DNA of 64,000 bases, from positions 115,163,501 to 115,227,500 of the forward strand of contig NC_133024.1 in assembly GCF_048771995.1 (NCBI RefSeq). The letters run 5' to 3'. A program made the position numbers and the translations under genes. Shown one piece after another: positions 35,083 to 46,755 of this stretch. The notes under the pieces were generated by a model. It was not told the DNA's origin and searched no databases. It worked only from the letters and a program-made list of their open reading frames with translations. This DNA comes from Taeniopygia guttata (taxonomy: Eukaryota; Chordata; Aves; Passeriformes; Estrildidae). The first letter of the stretch is position 1, and the number at the start of each line of letters is the position of its first letter.

Positions 35083-35355
35083 ACATGGAATCATGGAATG
35101 GTTGGGCTTGGGAGTGACCCTAAATCCCACCCAGTGCCATGGCAGGGACACCTCCCACTGCCCCAGGCTGCTCCAGCCCCAGTGTCCAGCCTGGCCTTGG
35201 GCACTGCCAGGGATCCAGGGGAATCTGGGAATTCCATCCCAGCCCTGCCCACCCTGCCAGGGAACAATTCCCAATTCCCAATCTCCCACCCAGCCCTGCC
35301 CTCTGGCAGTGGGAGCCATTCCCTGGCTCCTGTCCCTCCCTGCCCTGGAAATTGT
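35083..35355 (-). mobile_element. CR1 3' end, third type
   Basis: Starts with ATGGAATCATGGAATGGTTG and passes GCCATGGCAGGGACACCTCC to TGGCTCCTGTCCCTCCC. It is the reverse of 10708-10970. Confidence 0.88.
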
Positions 35356-36830
35356 CTCTCTCCAGCTTTCCTGGGGCTCCTCCAGGCAGCCCAGCCCAGG
35401 ATCCCTCTGGGACCCCATCCTGCCTGTCCTCCCTGACCCTTTGCCGTGGGCTTGGTGTGTTGGGATTTTTTTTTTTTTTTGGTTTTGTTGGTTTTTTTGT
35501 GGAATTTCTTTTTTTTTTTTCTTGAAAGAATTAAAAAGTACAGCTTCCATGAATAAATATAACTCTTAGCTCCATCTTATTAACCAACAGCAATTTCGGG
35601 CTAAATACAGTGAGTGCTCACAAAAAGGCAAGAATAGAAAATTGTTTAAGTGGCCAAAGAAAGTTTCTCCCATTGTGCTGCGAGCCAAGCTATGCCAGCT
35701 ATATGTAAATGTATGCAGTGGGCTCTGTGCATGTGTCCACTTTGAAGTTGCCATCTGAATTTAATTCTGCCTTTGTGATTAAATCAGGCCATTACGTTTA
35801 ATCTCACTTAATAGTAAGAAACGCTCTTTGTTGTTTTCTATAGGCAACATATTCTGCCCCTAACATATACAGCTTGGCATTCACACTTCCCTATTAATCC
35901 CCGATGGCTGATAATTGCCTCAGCTCCAAGTTCTCTGTCCAATTCACAAGGGAACTGATTGCAGCCATTCTTCCCCTATACATTAATGCCCTGTTTTGGT
36001 CCCACTCCTTTGGCTCAGTGAACCCTATCAAGCTGGCCACATTTTCTGGCCATGTGGGCGTATTGTAAGATGTTAAATTAAATTCGGGGCTGACCCCCTA
36101 AACACCAGAATCCATTAGAGCTGCGAGGTAGCTGATTGACAAGTGGGGCTACTTTGCCACTCAAAAAAATAAAAAAAAACAAAACAAAAAAAACCCCTGA
36201 CATAAAAAAAACCAAAACCAACCCAAACCAAACTAAATAAGGGCGAATATTTTGTTTCAAAGTCTTCTGCCTGCTGTATTTCTCCTTCCAATTTCATTAC
36301 CGCCCTCGTAATTATTGCCATCATATTGTTTCATTGATCCTGCATATGTCAGGCAGGGAATTTCTCTGGAAAAAGACCGAGGAGCTGGGAGATGTCTTTA
36401 CTTTGCTGCAGTCTGGGAGCCCATGCAGATTTTTTTCCCCAAGTGTAATCAATGGATAGAGCTGGGTTTGGGGTTCCTTTTTGCCTGTTTCTTTTTCCTT
36501 CCCAGAAGAGAGACCGAATTCCCACTGACTGAATTGTGCCCATGCGGCCTCAGGCTGTCATTTTTACATTTTCCCAGATAAAATAAAAAAAACACCTAAC
36601 TCAGGGCAGATTCCTGCAGGGAAACAATTGGAAGGGACACTCAGATTCTGCAGGGACAAACACCAACAGTTTGGGTCCCTTTCCTTTACCAAAATCCTGC
36701 ATTTAAACACACCCAGATGTTTCTAATCACAGAAAAAAAATTAACTGATGTCTCAAAAAGCACAAATAAACGGGGGCTTGTCACCTGTGTTGCAACAGCT
36801 TGCACAGCTCCAGAGCAGGGACTGCAATTC
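35356..36830. promoter_or_regulatory. Candidate conserved noncoding block
   Basis: Poly-T runs lie at 35467-35480 and about 35508. From 35560 to about 36330 the DNA is unique, balanced and repeat-free. It contains GATTAAATCAGGCCATTACG, TTTAATCTCACTTAATAG, CTATTAATCCCCGATGGCTG and a GGCTGATAATTGCCTCAGC phrase. This is the clearest enhancer-like block in the desert by eye; coding potential is absent. Confidence 0.4.
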
Positions 36831-36997
36831 CATGGGACTGCAGGAGTGTCAGTCCACAGAATCCCAAATCCTGGGGCTGGAAATTCCATGGGACTGCAGG
36901 AGTGTCAGTCCACAGAATCCCAAATCCTGGGGCTGGAAATTCCATGGGTCTGCAGGAGTGTCAGTCCACAGAATCCCAAATCCTGGGGCTGGAAAAG
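36831..36997. repeat. 56-bp triplication at a CR1 tail
   Basis: Three nearly exact copies of a 56-bp unit made of CCATGGGACTGCAGGAGTGT, CAGTCCACAG and the CR1 tail start AATCCCAAATCCTGGGGCTG. Near identity implies recent origin. Confidence 0.9.
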
Positions 36998-37120
36998 CCC
37001 TCCCAGCCCAGGGAGTCCCAGCTGGGCCCCATGCCCACCTTGTCCCCAGCCCAGAGCACTCAGTGCCACCTCCAGGGGACACCTGCAGGGATGGGCACTC
37101 CAAAGCTCCCTGGGCAGCCC
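36990..37120 (-). mobile_element. CR1 3' fragment
   Basis: Continues from the triplicated tail into GGAAAAGCCCTCCCAGCCCA and the body up to CTCCCTGGGCAGCC, then meets a T-rich stretch. Confidence 0.88.
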
Positions 37121-37224
37121 ATTGTTTTGTTTTTGTTTTTTTTTTAATTTTTTTTATTCCACAGGTATTTGAAGCCTAAAATCCATAATACATCCCCACA
37201 GATTTTAACTCCTAACCAACATGG

Positions 37225-37320
37225 ACTTAAAATCATTGAATCCCAGAATGGGCTGAGTGGGGAGGGACCTTCAAGATGACTTTTGTTCCACAATCCCAGG
37301 TTGTTCCAAACCCCACCCAA
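37225..37320 (-). mobile_element. Short CR1 tail fragment
   Basis: AATCATTGAATCCCAGAATG and GGAGGGACCTTCAAGATG resemble a CR1 tail in minus orientation; diverged. A plus-strand CR1 follows. Confidence 0.5.
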
Positions 37321-37339
37321 CCTGGCCTGGGATGGATTA

Positions 37340-37530
37340 AGGGAAAATGCTGCCAAGGAATGGCAGGGCTGGGATGGAATTCCCAGAGCTGCCCCTGGAT
37401 CCCTGGCAGTGCCCAAGGCCAGGTTGGAGCAGCCTGGGACAGTGGGAGGTGTCCCCATGGCAGGGTGGCACTGGGTGGGATTTGGGGTCCCTCCCAACCC
37501 AAACCAGTCTGGGATTCTGGGATTCCATGG
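37340..37530 (+). mobile_element. CR1 3' end, third type
   Basis: Matches 10770-10960 from GGCAGGGCTGGGATGGAATT to CCCTCCCAACCCAAACCAG, with the ATTCTGGGATTCC end. Confidence 0.85.
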
Positions 37531-39103
37531 AACGCCTCCTCTGCTTTGCTGTGCCCAGCCCAGGACCCTGGCAGAGCTCCTGGCTGGTTCTCAGCACAAG
37601 GGACAGGCCCGTGGGGGATGTCCCACCCGGAGGGGTTTGCTGCAGACGTTGCCCCTGAGCCCAGAGAACCAGAGCTCAGCTGCTATTGAACAGTGCCATC
37701 CATCTCTGAGCATTCTAATGTGAAAAATCTGATTTTAAACCCTTTTATAACCAGTTCTTTATGGAAGTGCCACTAAAAAATTCCAGTAAATGCCAGCTCT
37801 ATATAAGGGGGGTTTAAGTCCATAAATCCTGAGGAGTAGAAGATGATCTGAGCTCATCTTTGGATTTCCTTCCTTTCTCCTCCCTCGCAGCCCTTCAGTT
37901 CAGAACCAAACCCTTTCTTTGCTCTGGCTACTTTTCCCCTCCCATTTTGTTGTCTGTTCAGAGGCTCAGGGTGTGGATTGACCCGAGCAGAACCTTTGGG
38001 ATTTATCAGCCACTCCTGGAAAGGACAAAGCCACCGTGAGCCATCAGTTCCTGCCAGCACCAGGAACGGACAGGAGAGGTTCTGTTTATTTTTTTTGTTT
38101 AAATGTAGATGCTGCTCCCAAAGCTGTGATTCCCAACATTCACCTCCAAAGCAGCATCCCTAAAACACTACACAGATGCTTTTTCTTTTTAGCCTGTTTC
38201 AGCCTTTTTGTGAGGAGGTCTGTGGCTCCTATGAGGCATTTTAATTAATTAATTAGCACTGCTACCTGGCCTCACACTGACTGGACAAAAGTCACTTTAT
38301 TTTAGAAGCTGCCCCTGTCCTGCTGCACTCTGATCTTGGGGCTGGAGACTCTGTGAGAGCAAAAGGATTTTGTCCTGGTGGTTTCCAAGGGCCACTCTAA
38401 GGAGAACTGGTAGGGAATGAGATTAATGCTTTAATTAAGGAGCAGGAAAGAAATCTGCTGGGTTTGTCTGAGCAGCGATTTGTGTTGCAACAAAACCTTC
38501 AGAGCTCCCCGAACCCCCCAGAAGCTGAATGGTGTTTAATAAATCAATAATCTGATTAAGTTACCCACCCATCCAGATAATGATCTGACTTTATGGGGAT
38601 TTGCTCTGGACTCTGCCACAGCCTTAAACGTATTCCCATTGCTTTGGGTCAGACAAAGCGCTGGGGCGAGCCTGGGGAAGTCTGGCTGAGCTCTGGAGCT
38701 GGTTTTTCATCTTTCATCAGAACTCAGGTTAGATGGCAGCAGGGTGGGTGCTGCTGGCTGGGGAGACACACACAGAAAACCGAGATTTGCTTTGAAAACA
38801 ACCAGAAAAAGTGGCTCCAAAGCTGCTGACCAACAGAGTGTGACCCCAGCAGAAAACTGGAAGCAGCAGAGTCACAAATAAATTAAAAATTAATTATATT
38901 TATCCCTCCCTGTATTAAAGACCAGTCTAAGTTTTTAATTTCTCCCAGGCTGCCCAGCTGTGGATTTGTTCTTGGCTATAACAGGGGGCTGGTGACACTC
39001 CCAAACCCAGACCCCAGAAATTCTGGGTGTCTCCTCCAAGTCCTTCTGTGAAAAACCAGGAACAAATCTGTGCCAGCTTTAAAGGGACTTGGAAATCCCT
39101 GCA
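37531..39103. other. Unique sequence, no gene seen
   Basis: About 1.6 kb. Around 38220-38580 it is AT-rich with TTAATTAATTAATTAGC (near 38242). No coding frame of note. Confidence 0.45.
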
Positions 39104-39540
39104 TGTCGGAATCTGTGGGTATTGGTGATTCTGAGATTGTAGAAAGTCTCTGTCTGTCACCCCCGCTGCCAAAGCAGAAGCCATAATTGGTCTGTGCTGT
39201 TTCAAGGTTGTTTATTCTGTTTATCTCTAACATGTTCTGCTGCCCTGCCGCAGCTCTGTCCTGCAGGGCAGCGTGTGGGGCTCTGCCCTCAGTGGGATGG
39301 TACAAACATTAAATACCACATTCTACCTGTGCTGGATTTACAATAACGTGCCAATATCTGTCACCTACGTTGGACAGTGTGTCCCCAGCCTGAACCAACA
39401 GAAAAATGCCAACACTGCAGTGAAACATGGAGGGCATGAAGAAGGAGAAAAAGGAGAAGGCACACCCAATTTCCTCCATCTTGTCCCCTTTGAACCCCTC
39501 ATCTAGAATCCTAAAATTTTACTTTTGCACCCGTGTCACA
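39104..39540 (-). mobile_element. ERV LTR family D, copy 2
   Basis: Nearly identical to 33951-34378. It starts TGTCGGAATC and ends CCGTGTCACA (TG...CA). The next 40 bp also match copy 3's right flank but not copy 1's, so the true boundary is uncertain. Confidence 0.7.
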
Positions 39541-39581
39541 CTTAATTATTACTGATATCAAACACTCAGAGCTTGTAATTC

Positions 39582-39905
39582 ATCCTGTAAGATTGAAAAC
39601 TCTTTTCCATGGACAGAGATCACAGACAGTGTCTCTGGGGGCTCTGTCCAGGGGGGTTCCTGACCCCTGCCAGGGTCCCAGAGCTGCCAGGGCAGCCAGA
39701 GGGAAGCTCTGGATTCCCACACCTGCAGGCAGAGGATGCAGTAATTTCATCCTGCTGCCATTGTTACTGCCTGAAGTTCGCAGGGTTTTCCTAAACCCCC
39801 CCTGTGATTTGCAGAGGGGACTGTGCCAGCAGCAGCTGAGGGATCACCTGAGCAGGAGCAGAGAGGCTTCCCCGGCTGGGCCCTGAGCAGTGCTGGGTTT
39901 TCTGA
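39582..39905. other. Unique spacer
   Basis: Nothing recognised. Confidence 0.4.
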
Positions 39906-40020
39906 CCCACATAAACACTTTTATTCCATTTTTAGTCTCGTGGGAAAGGTGGGACAATACAGATCAAAATCAAAATCCAACCATTTCCTAATTACAACAG
40001 ACCATCAGCGCCTGTAGAAT
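39906..40020 (-). mobile_element. Dispersed repeat A, partial copy 3
   Basis: ACTTTTATTCCATTTTTAGT and the CCTAATTACAACAGACCATC block match the reverse of repeat A. Only the 3' part is present. Confidence 0.55.
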
Positions 40021-40651
40021 TCTGTGCCAAGCCGTTCCTAGCAGGAGCTGCCTGGCATTTGGCATTCCGAGCCCGTGCCGGTGCAGCAATGCGGGCAGTG
40101 CCCGGAGCCTGCCCACCTCCTGCCCGTGCCAGCCGGGCACTGAATGCTTGGCACGGCTCTCCCGGGAGCTGCTCGAGCTGCCCAACCTGCATCTCGCATC
40201 CTGCCACCACCCAAGTTGCACAATGACCATCTGGAGCAGCCTCGCAGCCCCATTCAGCGCCCGGGACAAAGTCACCGGGTCCGTTCCCCCGGCGCTGCCT
40301 CTCAGCCGCGGGGCCGCCGGCGGAATTTTCGCTCTCCGGGCTTTTCTCGGCTCCAGGACCGGCTCCGTTTGTCCCTGACCGATTCACATGCACAGCGGCA
40401 CCCGGCTGGTCCCGCTGCTGTGCCCTGGCAGCCTGGGCTGGCTGATCCCAGCGCTCTCCCTGCCAAGCGCCAAAGGCGGTGATGGCATGTCCCCTCCCAG
40501 CTGGCGGTGCCAGGGCAGGGCACCTCGGGCAGCTGAAGTTAATATTTATTAGCTAATTATTAAATATTATACCTTTAAGGCTGCCAAGGCACTGACAAAA
40601 GGAGGAAGAGGAGGAGGAGAAAGGGTGGATTAGGACACCTGGAACGTGCAG
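40021..40651. other. Unique GC-rich spacer
   Basis: No gene recognised; a small AT motif, TATTTATTAGCTAATTATTA, lies near 40544. Confidence 0.4.
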
Positions 40652-41200
40652 CTGGAGCGGCCTGAGGTCAGAGCTGCCCGGGGCTGCAGCTCAGCGCAGG
40701 GACAGCTCCGAGCTCTGCTCTGGGCCAGGGACAGCCAGTGCCACCCTGCCCTGCCCAGACCCCCAAAACCCCACCCTGGGCATCCCTGGCAGCGCTGGCC
40801 AAAGGCTCCTGCAGCTCTGGCAGCCTCGGGGCCGTGCCCATTCCCTGGGCAGTGCCAGCACCTCTGGGGAAGAGCCTTTCCCTGATTGCAGCCTGAGCTG
40901 CCCTGGCCCAGCCCCAGGCGCTCCCTGGTGCTGTCCCTGGCCCAGAGCAGAGCTCGGAGCTGTCCCTGCGCTGCCCCTCGGGAGGAGCTGCAGCCCCGGG
41001 GAGCTCTGACCTCAGGCTGCTCCAGGCTGAGCTGCCCCAGGGACCTCGGGGGGACCTTCCCCACCTCGTGTCCCTCCTCTGGACACTTTCCAAGAGCTTC
41101 TGACCTTTTATTGAGGCAGCCAGAACTGTCCCCAGCACTGGGGGTGAGGCTGCCCCAGCCCAGAGCAGAGTGGGGCAATCCCTTCCCTCCGGGCAGTGAT
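40652..41200 (-). mobile_element. CR1 fragment with self-inverted segment
   Basis: The body 40735-41200 is CR1 in minus orientation (second subfamily 3' end, then GGACACTTTCCAAGAGC and CCAGAACTGTCCCCAGCACT). The first 83 bp (40652-40734) is an inverted copy of 40931-41025, with 12 bases missing from the left arm. The result can fold to a long hairpin with about 200-bp loop. Confidence 0.8.
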
Positions 41201-41842
41201 GGTGGCCCTGGTGTCCCCAGGACAGGGATGTCCCTCCTGGCTGTGGGGACTCCTCTCCTCCTGGGGGTCAGGGGGTGCGCTCAGGGCTCTCCCCGTTCCT
41301 GCACTGCACTCTCACGGAGCCCAGCCATTCCCACGCCTCGTGCAGGGGTTCCCAGAGGGAAATTCAGGAGGGGACCTGCAGGACCCCCTGGAGTTCAGAG
41401 GGACGTGCCAGCCGTGCCTGGGCTCAGAACACACGGAGCCCTGCTGGGGAGCAGCCGGGCACAGCTGGGGGCAGAGCTGTGCGTGAATCCCAAACACCGC
41501 GGGTGAGGGAATGTCAGGGACCCTCCAGCAGCCCTTCCCCTCTGCCAAAATCCCTCCTGCTCTACAAATGCTGAATTGGAAGCACCTCCTGCCGTTTTCT
41601 TGCTGGTTGAAGTGCCCAGATCCATGCAGAAAAAAGAGGCAGAGGCAGAGCAAACCTCCCACTCCAGGGGTTTGTGCTTCCAGAGCTGGGTTTGCAAACT
41701 GGGACACACTCGCCGTTCTCCTGGGGCTCCTCACAAAACCTCTGCAGGAACTCAGCACAGAGGCAACACCCAGTGCAGGTGAGGGAAAACGTGAGAGGAC
41801 TCTGCTGGGAATGAAGTTCCCAAGGATGGTCTTTTTCCTTGA
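41201..41842. other. Unique spacer
   Basis: No recognisable gene. Confidence 0.4.
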
Positions 41843-42330
41843 ATCGTGGGATGGCTTGGGTTGGGTTGGGTTGGGCTGGGCTGAGTTGGGTTGGAATGGG
41901 ATGGGTTGGGATGGGATGGGATGGGTTGGGTTGGGATGGGCTGGGTTGGGTTGGGTTGGGTTGGGTTGGGATGGGCTGGGTTGAGTTGGGTTGGGTTGGG
42001 TTGGGTTGGGTTGGGTTGGGTTGGGTTGGGATGGGTTGGGTTGGGTTGGGATTGGTTGGGCTGGGTTGGGTTGGGTTGGGTTGGGTTGGGTTGGGTTGGG
42101 TTGGGTTGGGTTGGGTTGGGCTTGGTTGGGTTGGGATGTGTTGGGATGGGTTGGGTTGGGTTGGGTTGGGTTGGGTTGGGTTGGGTTGGGTTGGGTTGGG
42201 TTGGGATGGGATGGGTTGGGTTGGGATGGGATGGGCTGGGATGGGTTGGGTTGGGGAGGACCCTAAAGCCCATCCAGTGCCACCCCTGCCATGGGCAGGC
42301 ACCTTCCACTGTCCCAGGAACAAAGTGTCC
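41843..42330 (-). mobile_element. CR1 tail split by (TGGGT)n
   Basis: Left of the array, GAATCGTGGGATGGCTTGGG is a CR1 terminal segment. Right of it, GGGGAGGACCCTAAAGCCCA, TCCAGTGCCACCCCTGCC and ATGGGCAGGCACCTTCCACT continue the same tail. The array fills the place where unexpanded CR1 tails have a short GGGTTGGG. Confidence 0.75.
41855..42256. repeat. (TGGGT)n pentanucleotide array
   Basis: About 80 copies with GGGAT and GGGCT variants. G-runs of three on one strand at 5-bp spacing could form G-quadruplexes. Confidence 0.97.
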
Positions 42331-42941
42331 GTGGAAGCAGCGTCCATGGCATGGACAAACCTCCCTTGGACAGGAAAAGAGTGGATTAGGATGAGGGAGT
42401 GTTGGAACCTGGTTCCTGAGAATTTTAGACTTTCTGTGCTGACAGGCACTAACCCCCCAAAAACCACTACATTTGACCTGAAACCGTAAAAAAAACCTTC
42501 CAAAATTAAATAATAAAACTAAAATGATATCATTAAAAAAAAAGTGTGGAATATCACATAGTATAAAAGTTAAAGTTTATAGTTTTAACTTAAAGTTTAA
42601 AGTTTGAAACTACACGGGAGGGTTTTGTAGGGAGCCAAGGCTTCCCTTTGGGAGCCCCAAAGGATCAGAAGGATCAGGATCAGGACTGGCACCAGGGTCC
42701 GTGGTGAGATGGGACTTTTTCCTTCTTGTCCAAAGTGAAGCGCGGAAGAAGATGAAGATTTGAGTTTTTTCCTGATCCTCTATTCCTGTTTCTCTGTTTC
42801 ACACCCTGTTCACAACCTCTCCTCCAGCCCCAGCCCCCCGAGGGTCCCAGGCAGGACTGGGGTCTCCTGCTGTGGGAGAGGAGCCCTGGCCACTCACACA
42901 CCATTTTTCCTTCTCCAAGGGAATTACGGAGTAAAATACAC
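42331..42941. other. Unique spacer
   Basis: AT-rich from 42480 to 42620, with TTAAAGTTTAAAGTTT-type short repeats; nothing else recognised. Confidence 0.4.
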
Positions 42942-43030
42942 GGCATTTCACAGCGGAAATGCTGGGCTGACAGTTGGTCTTGTAGATCCTAAAGATCTCT
43001 TCCAACTTGGAGGGTTCTGTGATTCTCAAT
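42942..43030 (+). mobile_element. CR1 tail fragment
   Basis: GGTCTTGTAGATCCTAAAGA, TCTCTTCCAACTTGGAGG and GGTTCTGTGATTCTC are the CR1 3' terminus. Confidence 0.7.
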
Positions 43031-43072
43031 AAAATGCAGCAGGCTCAAAGCTGTAAATGACTGCTTAGACTT

Positions 43073-43150
43073 CATAGAGTCACAGAAAATCCTGAGCTGG
43101 AAGGGACCCACAAGAGCATTGAGGTCCAACTCCTGCTGCACTGCAGGGGT
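43073..43150 (-). mobile_element. CR1 tail fragment
   Basis: CATAGAGTCACAGAAAATCC, GAGCTGGAAGGGACCCACAA and GAGGTCCAACTCCTG form an inverted CR1 terminus, facing the one at 42942-43030. Confidence 0.7.
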
Positions 43151-43600
43151 TTGATTGTTTTGTGGGTTTTTTCTCCTCCTGAGAGGATATTTTTCATCCC
43201 TGGAGGAGAAAAAACAAAAGTACATTAAACCTCAAAAGGTTTTAGTTATTGTTGCAAGAGTTCAATCGTGGTGGCCACCATCCCTTCCCTTTCTTTTCAT
43301 TCCCCAGCTCTGCGAGAGGAAAAGACACAATGAGTGAAAGAAAGGCAGCAAAGCCTTGGAAAGGAGCGGGGTCTCCTCCCGACAGGCACAGCCCCTGGCA
43401 CGGCGCGCCCGTGGCACCGAGCCGCCGCTGCCAGCGCAGACTTGGCACCGCCGCCGGGCCTTTGTGCCCGGGCACCTTCCCGATGGCAGCGGGGAGAGGC
43501 GGCCGTGCCGGGCCTCCGCATCGGCCACCCCGGCAGACAGAGGCAGGAGGGAGAAAATAGGGGAAAAGATGGGAAATGGGGTGTGGGGAGAGCGGCTCTG
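43151..43600. other. Unique spacer
   Basis: No recognisable gene. Confidence 0.4.
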
Positions 43601-44338
43601 GCACCGAGCAGCACCGGCACCGAGTGGCTCTGGCACCGAGCGGCACCGGCACCGAGCAGCTCTGGCACCGAGTGGCACCAGCACCGAGCAGCTCTGGCAC
43701 CGAGTGGCACCGGCACCGAGTGGCTCTGGCACCGAGTGGCACCGGCACCGAGTGGCTCTGGCACCGAGTGGCACCAGCACCGAGCGGCTCTGGCACCGAG
43801 TGGCACCAGCACCGAGCGGCTCTGGCACCGAGTGGCACCAGCACCGAGCGGCTCTGGCACCGAGCGGCACCAGCACCGAGCGGCACCGGCACCGAGCGGC
43901 TCTGGCACTGAGCGGCTCTGGCACTGAGCAGCACCGGCACCGAGCGGCTCTGGCACCAAGTGGCACCGGCACTGAGTGGCTCTGGAACCGAGCGGCTCTG
44001 GCACCGAGTGGCACCGGCACTGAGTGGCACCGGCACCGAGCGGCACTGGCACCGAGTGGCACCATCACCGAGTGGCACCGGCACCAAGCGGCTCTGGCAC
44101 CGAGTGGCACCAGCACCGAGCGGCTCTGGCACCGAGCGGCTCTGGCACCGAGCGGCTCTGGCACCGAGTGGCACCGGCACCGAGCGGCACCGGCACCGAG
44201 TGGCACCGGCACCGAGTGGCTCTGGCACCGAGTGGCACCGACACCGAGCGGCACCGGCACCGAGTGGCACCGACACCGAGTGGCACCGGCACCGAGTGGC
44301 ACCGACACTGAGCGGCTCTGGCACCGAGCGGCACCGGC
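43601..44338. repeat. 12/15-bp GC-rich minisatellite
   Basis: About 55 steps of GGCACCGGCACCGAGC and CTCTGGCACCGAG in mixed order. Units are multiples of three, so long frames run on both strands (up to 404 codons). They are not genes. Confidence 0.96.
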
Positions 44339-45337
44339 GGCTCCTGCCCGGGACCCGGCCCTGCCCGGGGCTTTCTGGGGGCTCCCAAAGCTCTGCTCCC
44401 GTCCCAGCCCGGGCTCCTGCCACCCCCCAGGGACATCCCCGCTGCTCTGTGCTCACTCCCGGCTCTGCTGAAGGGACTCGGGGTCCCCCAGCTGCACCTC
44501 CTGCTCACCGGAGCCCCCCAAAATCCCCCCTCCAGCTGTGCCGTGTGGGGAGCAGGCGGGAGTTCAGCGGGGCGAGCACAGCCCTGAGCTGGCTCTGTAG
44601 GGTTTTTAGAGGGTGCTGTGTGTGGTGCTCGTGGTGGATTCTCGTTTTTCCCCGTTTTTATATCAATAATCCATTTTCCACCTGCAGGCCCGGGAGCTGT
44701 GCAATGGCTGGATTGAATAATTCTGAACTCAAACTCGGTTATTTCTGTTCAGTGCAGCCGCTCCAAAATCAAACTGAAATGCCACTTGCAGATAATTCTG
44801 TGCAGTGAACATTTCTATTTTGCTGTGGACACCAGGGGTTTCAGTTAAAAACTCCCCAGAATAACTGGGGTGCAAGTGTCTCCCCTTGCAGCAGCTGGCT
44901 GGACTCTGTTCCCCGCCACAGCTCAACGCAAAAGGCAGCCGGGCACAGGTTTAACTCACTGAAAATTGACAAAGCCATAGAATTTACAGAGCTTTTCTTT
45001 GTCAAACGCCTTGAAATGAGCAGTCAGACGCTCACTTGAACAGTGACACACGGCAGAACATCAGCACAAAATCATTTCTGCCCTTTCAGCAGCCGAGCTG
45101 AGCCAAGGGGCCGTGACATCCCCGAGCCCGGCGCACAAAACCCCTCAGAGAGCCTCGGCTTTGCTCAGGAGAGCCGGGAAAAGTCTGGAGTTAGGGCCGG
45201 AGCCGCTCTCGGGGTCACCCCGCTGACCCCAAGGCATGGTTTGATCAGAGGCCTGTGCCCAGTTCGGGGCACAACGCACGGGGCTTGGGCAGAGGTGATG
45301 CCCGGAGATGCCAGCTCGGCCCGGCCCGGCCCTGCCC
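44339..45337. other. Unique sequence, no gene seen
   Basis: About 1 kb; the stretch 44620-45080 is balanced and unique, but shows no decisive motif. Confidence 0.4.
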
Positions 45338-46384
45338 GCTCCCAGAGGGACGGGAGGGTTCCCAAAAGGGACAGGAGGGTTCCCAAAAGGGACGGGAGGG
45401 TTCCCAAAGGGACAGGAGGGTTCCCAAAAGGGACGGGAGGGTTCCCAAAAGGGACGGGAGAGCTCCCAAAGGGATGGGAGAGCTCCCAAAAGGGACGGGA
45501 GGGTTCCCAAAAGGACAGAGCACTCCCAAAAGGGACAGGAGCGCTCCCAAAAGGGACAGAGCACTCCCAAAAGGGACAGAGCGCTCCAAAAGGGACAGGA
45601 GAGTTCCCAAAAGGGACAGAGCACTCCCAAAAGGGACAGAGCACTCCCAAAAGGGCCGGGAGAGCTCCAAAAGGGACAGAGCGCTCTCAAAAGGGACAGA
45701 GCACTCCCAAAAGGGTCAGAGCACTCCCAAAGGGACGGGAGAGTTCCCAAAAGGTACAGAGCACCCCCAAAAGGTACAGAGCACTCCCAATAGGGACAGA
45801 GCACTCCCAAAAGGGCCAGAGCACTCCCAAAAGGACAGAGCGCTCCCAATAGGGCCAGAGCACTCCCCAAAGCGCCGGGAGCACTCCCAAAAGCATCGGG
45901 AGAGCTCCAAAAGGGCCGGGAGCGCTCCCAAAAGGGACAGAGCACTCCCAAAAGGGACAGAGCACTCCCAAAAGGGACAGAGCACTCCCAAAAGGGACAG
46001 AGCACTCCCAAAAGGGACAGAGCACTCCCAAAAGGGACGGGAGAGCTCCAAAAGGGACGGGAGGGCTCCCAAAAGGGACGGGAGAGTTCCCAAAAGGGAC
46101 AGAGCACTCCCAAAAGCGCCGGGAGCGCTCCCAAAAGGGACGGGAGAGCTCCAAAAGGGACAGAGCACTCCCAAAAGGGACAGGAGAGCTCCAAAAGGGA
46201 CAGAGCACTCCCAAAAGGGACAGAGCATTCCCAAAAGGGACAGAGCACTCCCAAAAGGGACAGAGCAATCCCAAAAGGTACAGAGCACTCCCAAAAGGCA
46301 CAGAGCGCTCCCAAAAGGCACAGAACGCTCCCAAAAGGGACAGAGCACTCCCCAAAGCGCCGGGAGCGCTCCCAAAAGCGCCGG
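45338..46384. repeat. 20-bp minisatellite, about 1 kb
   Basis: About 53 copies of CCCAAAAGGGACAGAGCACT and variants ending GGGAGAGCT or GGGAGCGCTCCC (a perfect 12-bp palindrome). Frames of 392 and 428 codons cross it and are artefacts. Confidence 0.96.
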
Positions 46385-46755
46385 GCCCTGCGCTGCCGGG
46401 CGGCCCCGCTGCTGCCAGCGCCTCCTTTCATAGCGACCCACGGCCAAGAGCGGGCAGGGGAAGCGGGCGAGGAACAAAGGTGGCTCTGAAGTCATTTCCC
46501 AGCGCTCCATCCAGCCATCCGGTTTCGCCCCTCGCCCATTGAGGGGGCAGAAAGCGGCAGGAAGAGCGCGGCTGAAAGGGAACAAACCGGGGGGAGGCAG
46601 CCGGGCGCGGCGGGCGAAGCTCCATTCTCCCTGCCCAGAAGGGATGAATGGTTCATTAGAGGCGGCCAAAAGGTAATGGATGCGGAGGGGGCGGCCGAGT
46701 TCCCCCAGCACCTGCGGGGCCGGGCCCTGTGAGAACCCCGGGATTGATTCAGGGC
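46385..46755. other. Unique GC-rich spacer
   Basis: CpG-bearing unique sequence; nothing recognised. Confidence 0.4.

Noticed and set aside
41855-42256. Telomere-like array
   Set aside because: The unit is the pentamer TGGGT, not TTAGGG, and CR1 flanks explain its origin.
43242-46431. Several frames of 350-428 codons on both strands
   Set aside because: They follow minisatellites whose periods keep frames open. No recognisable domains or codon signature.
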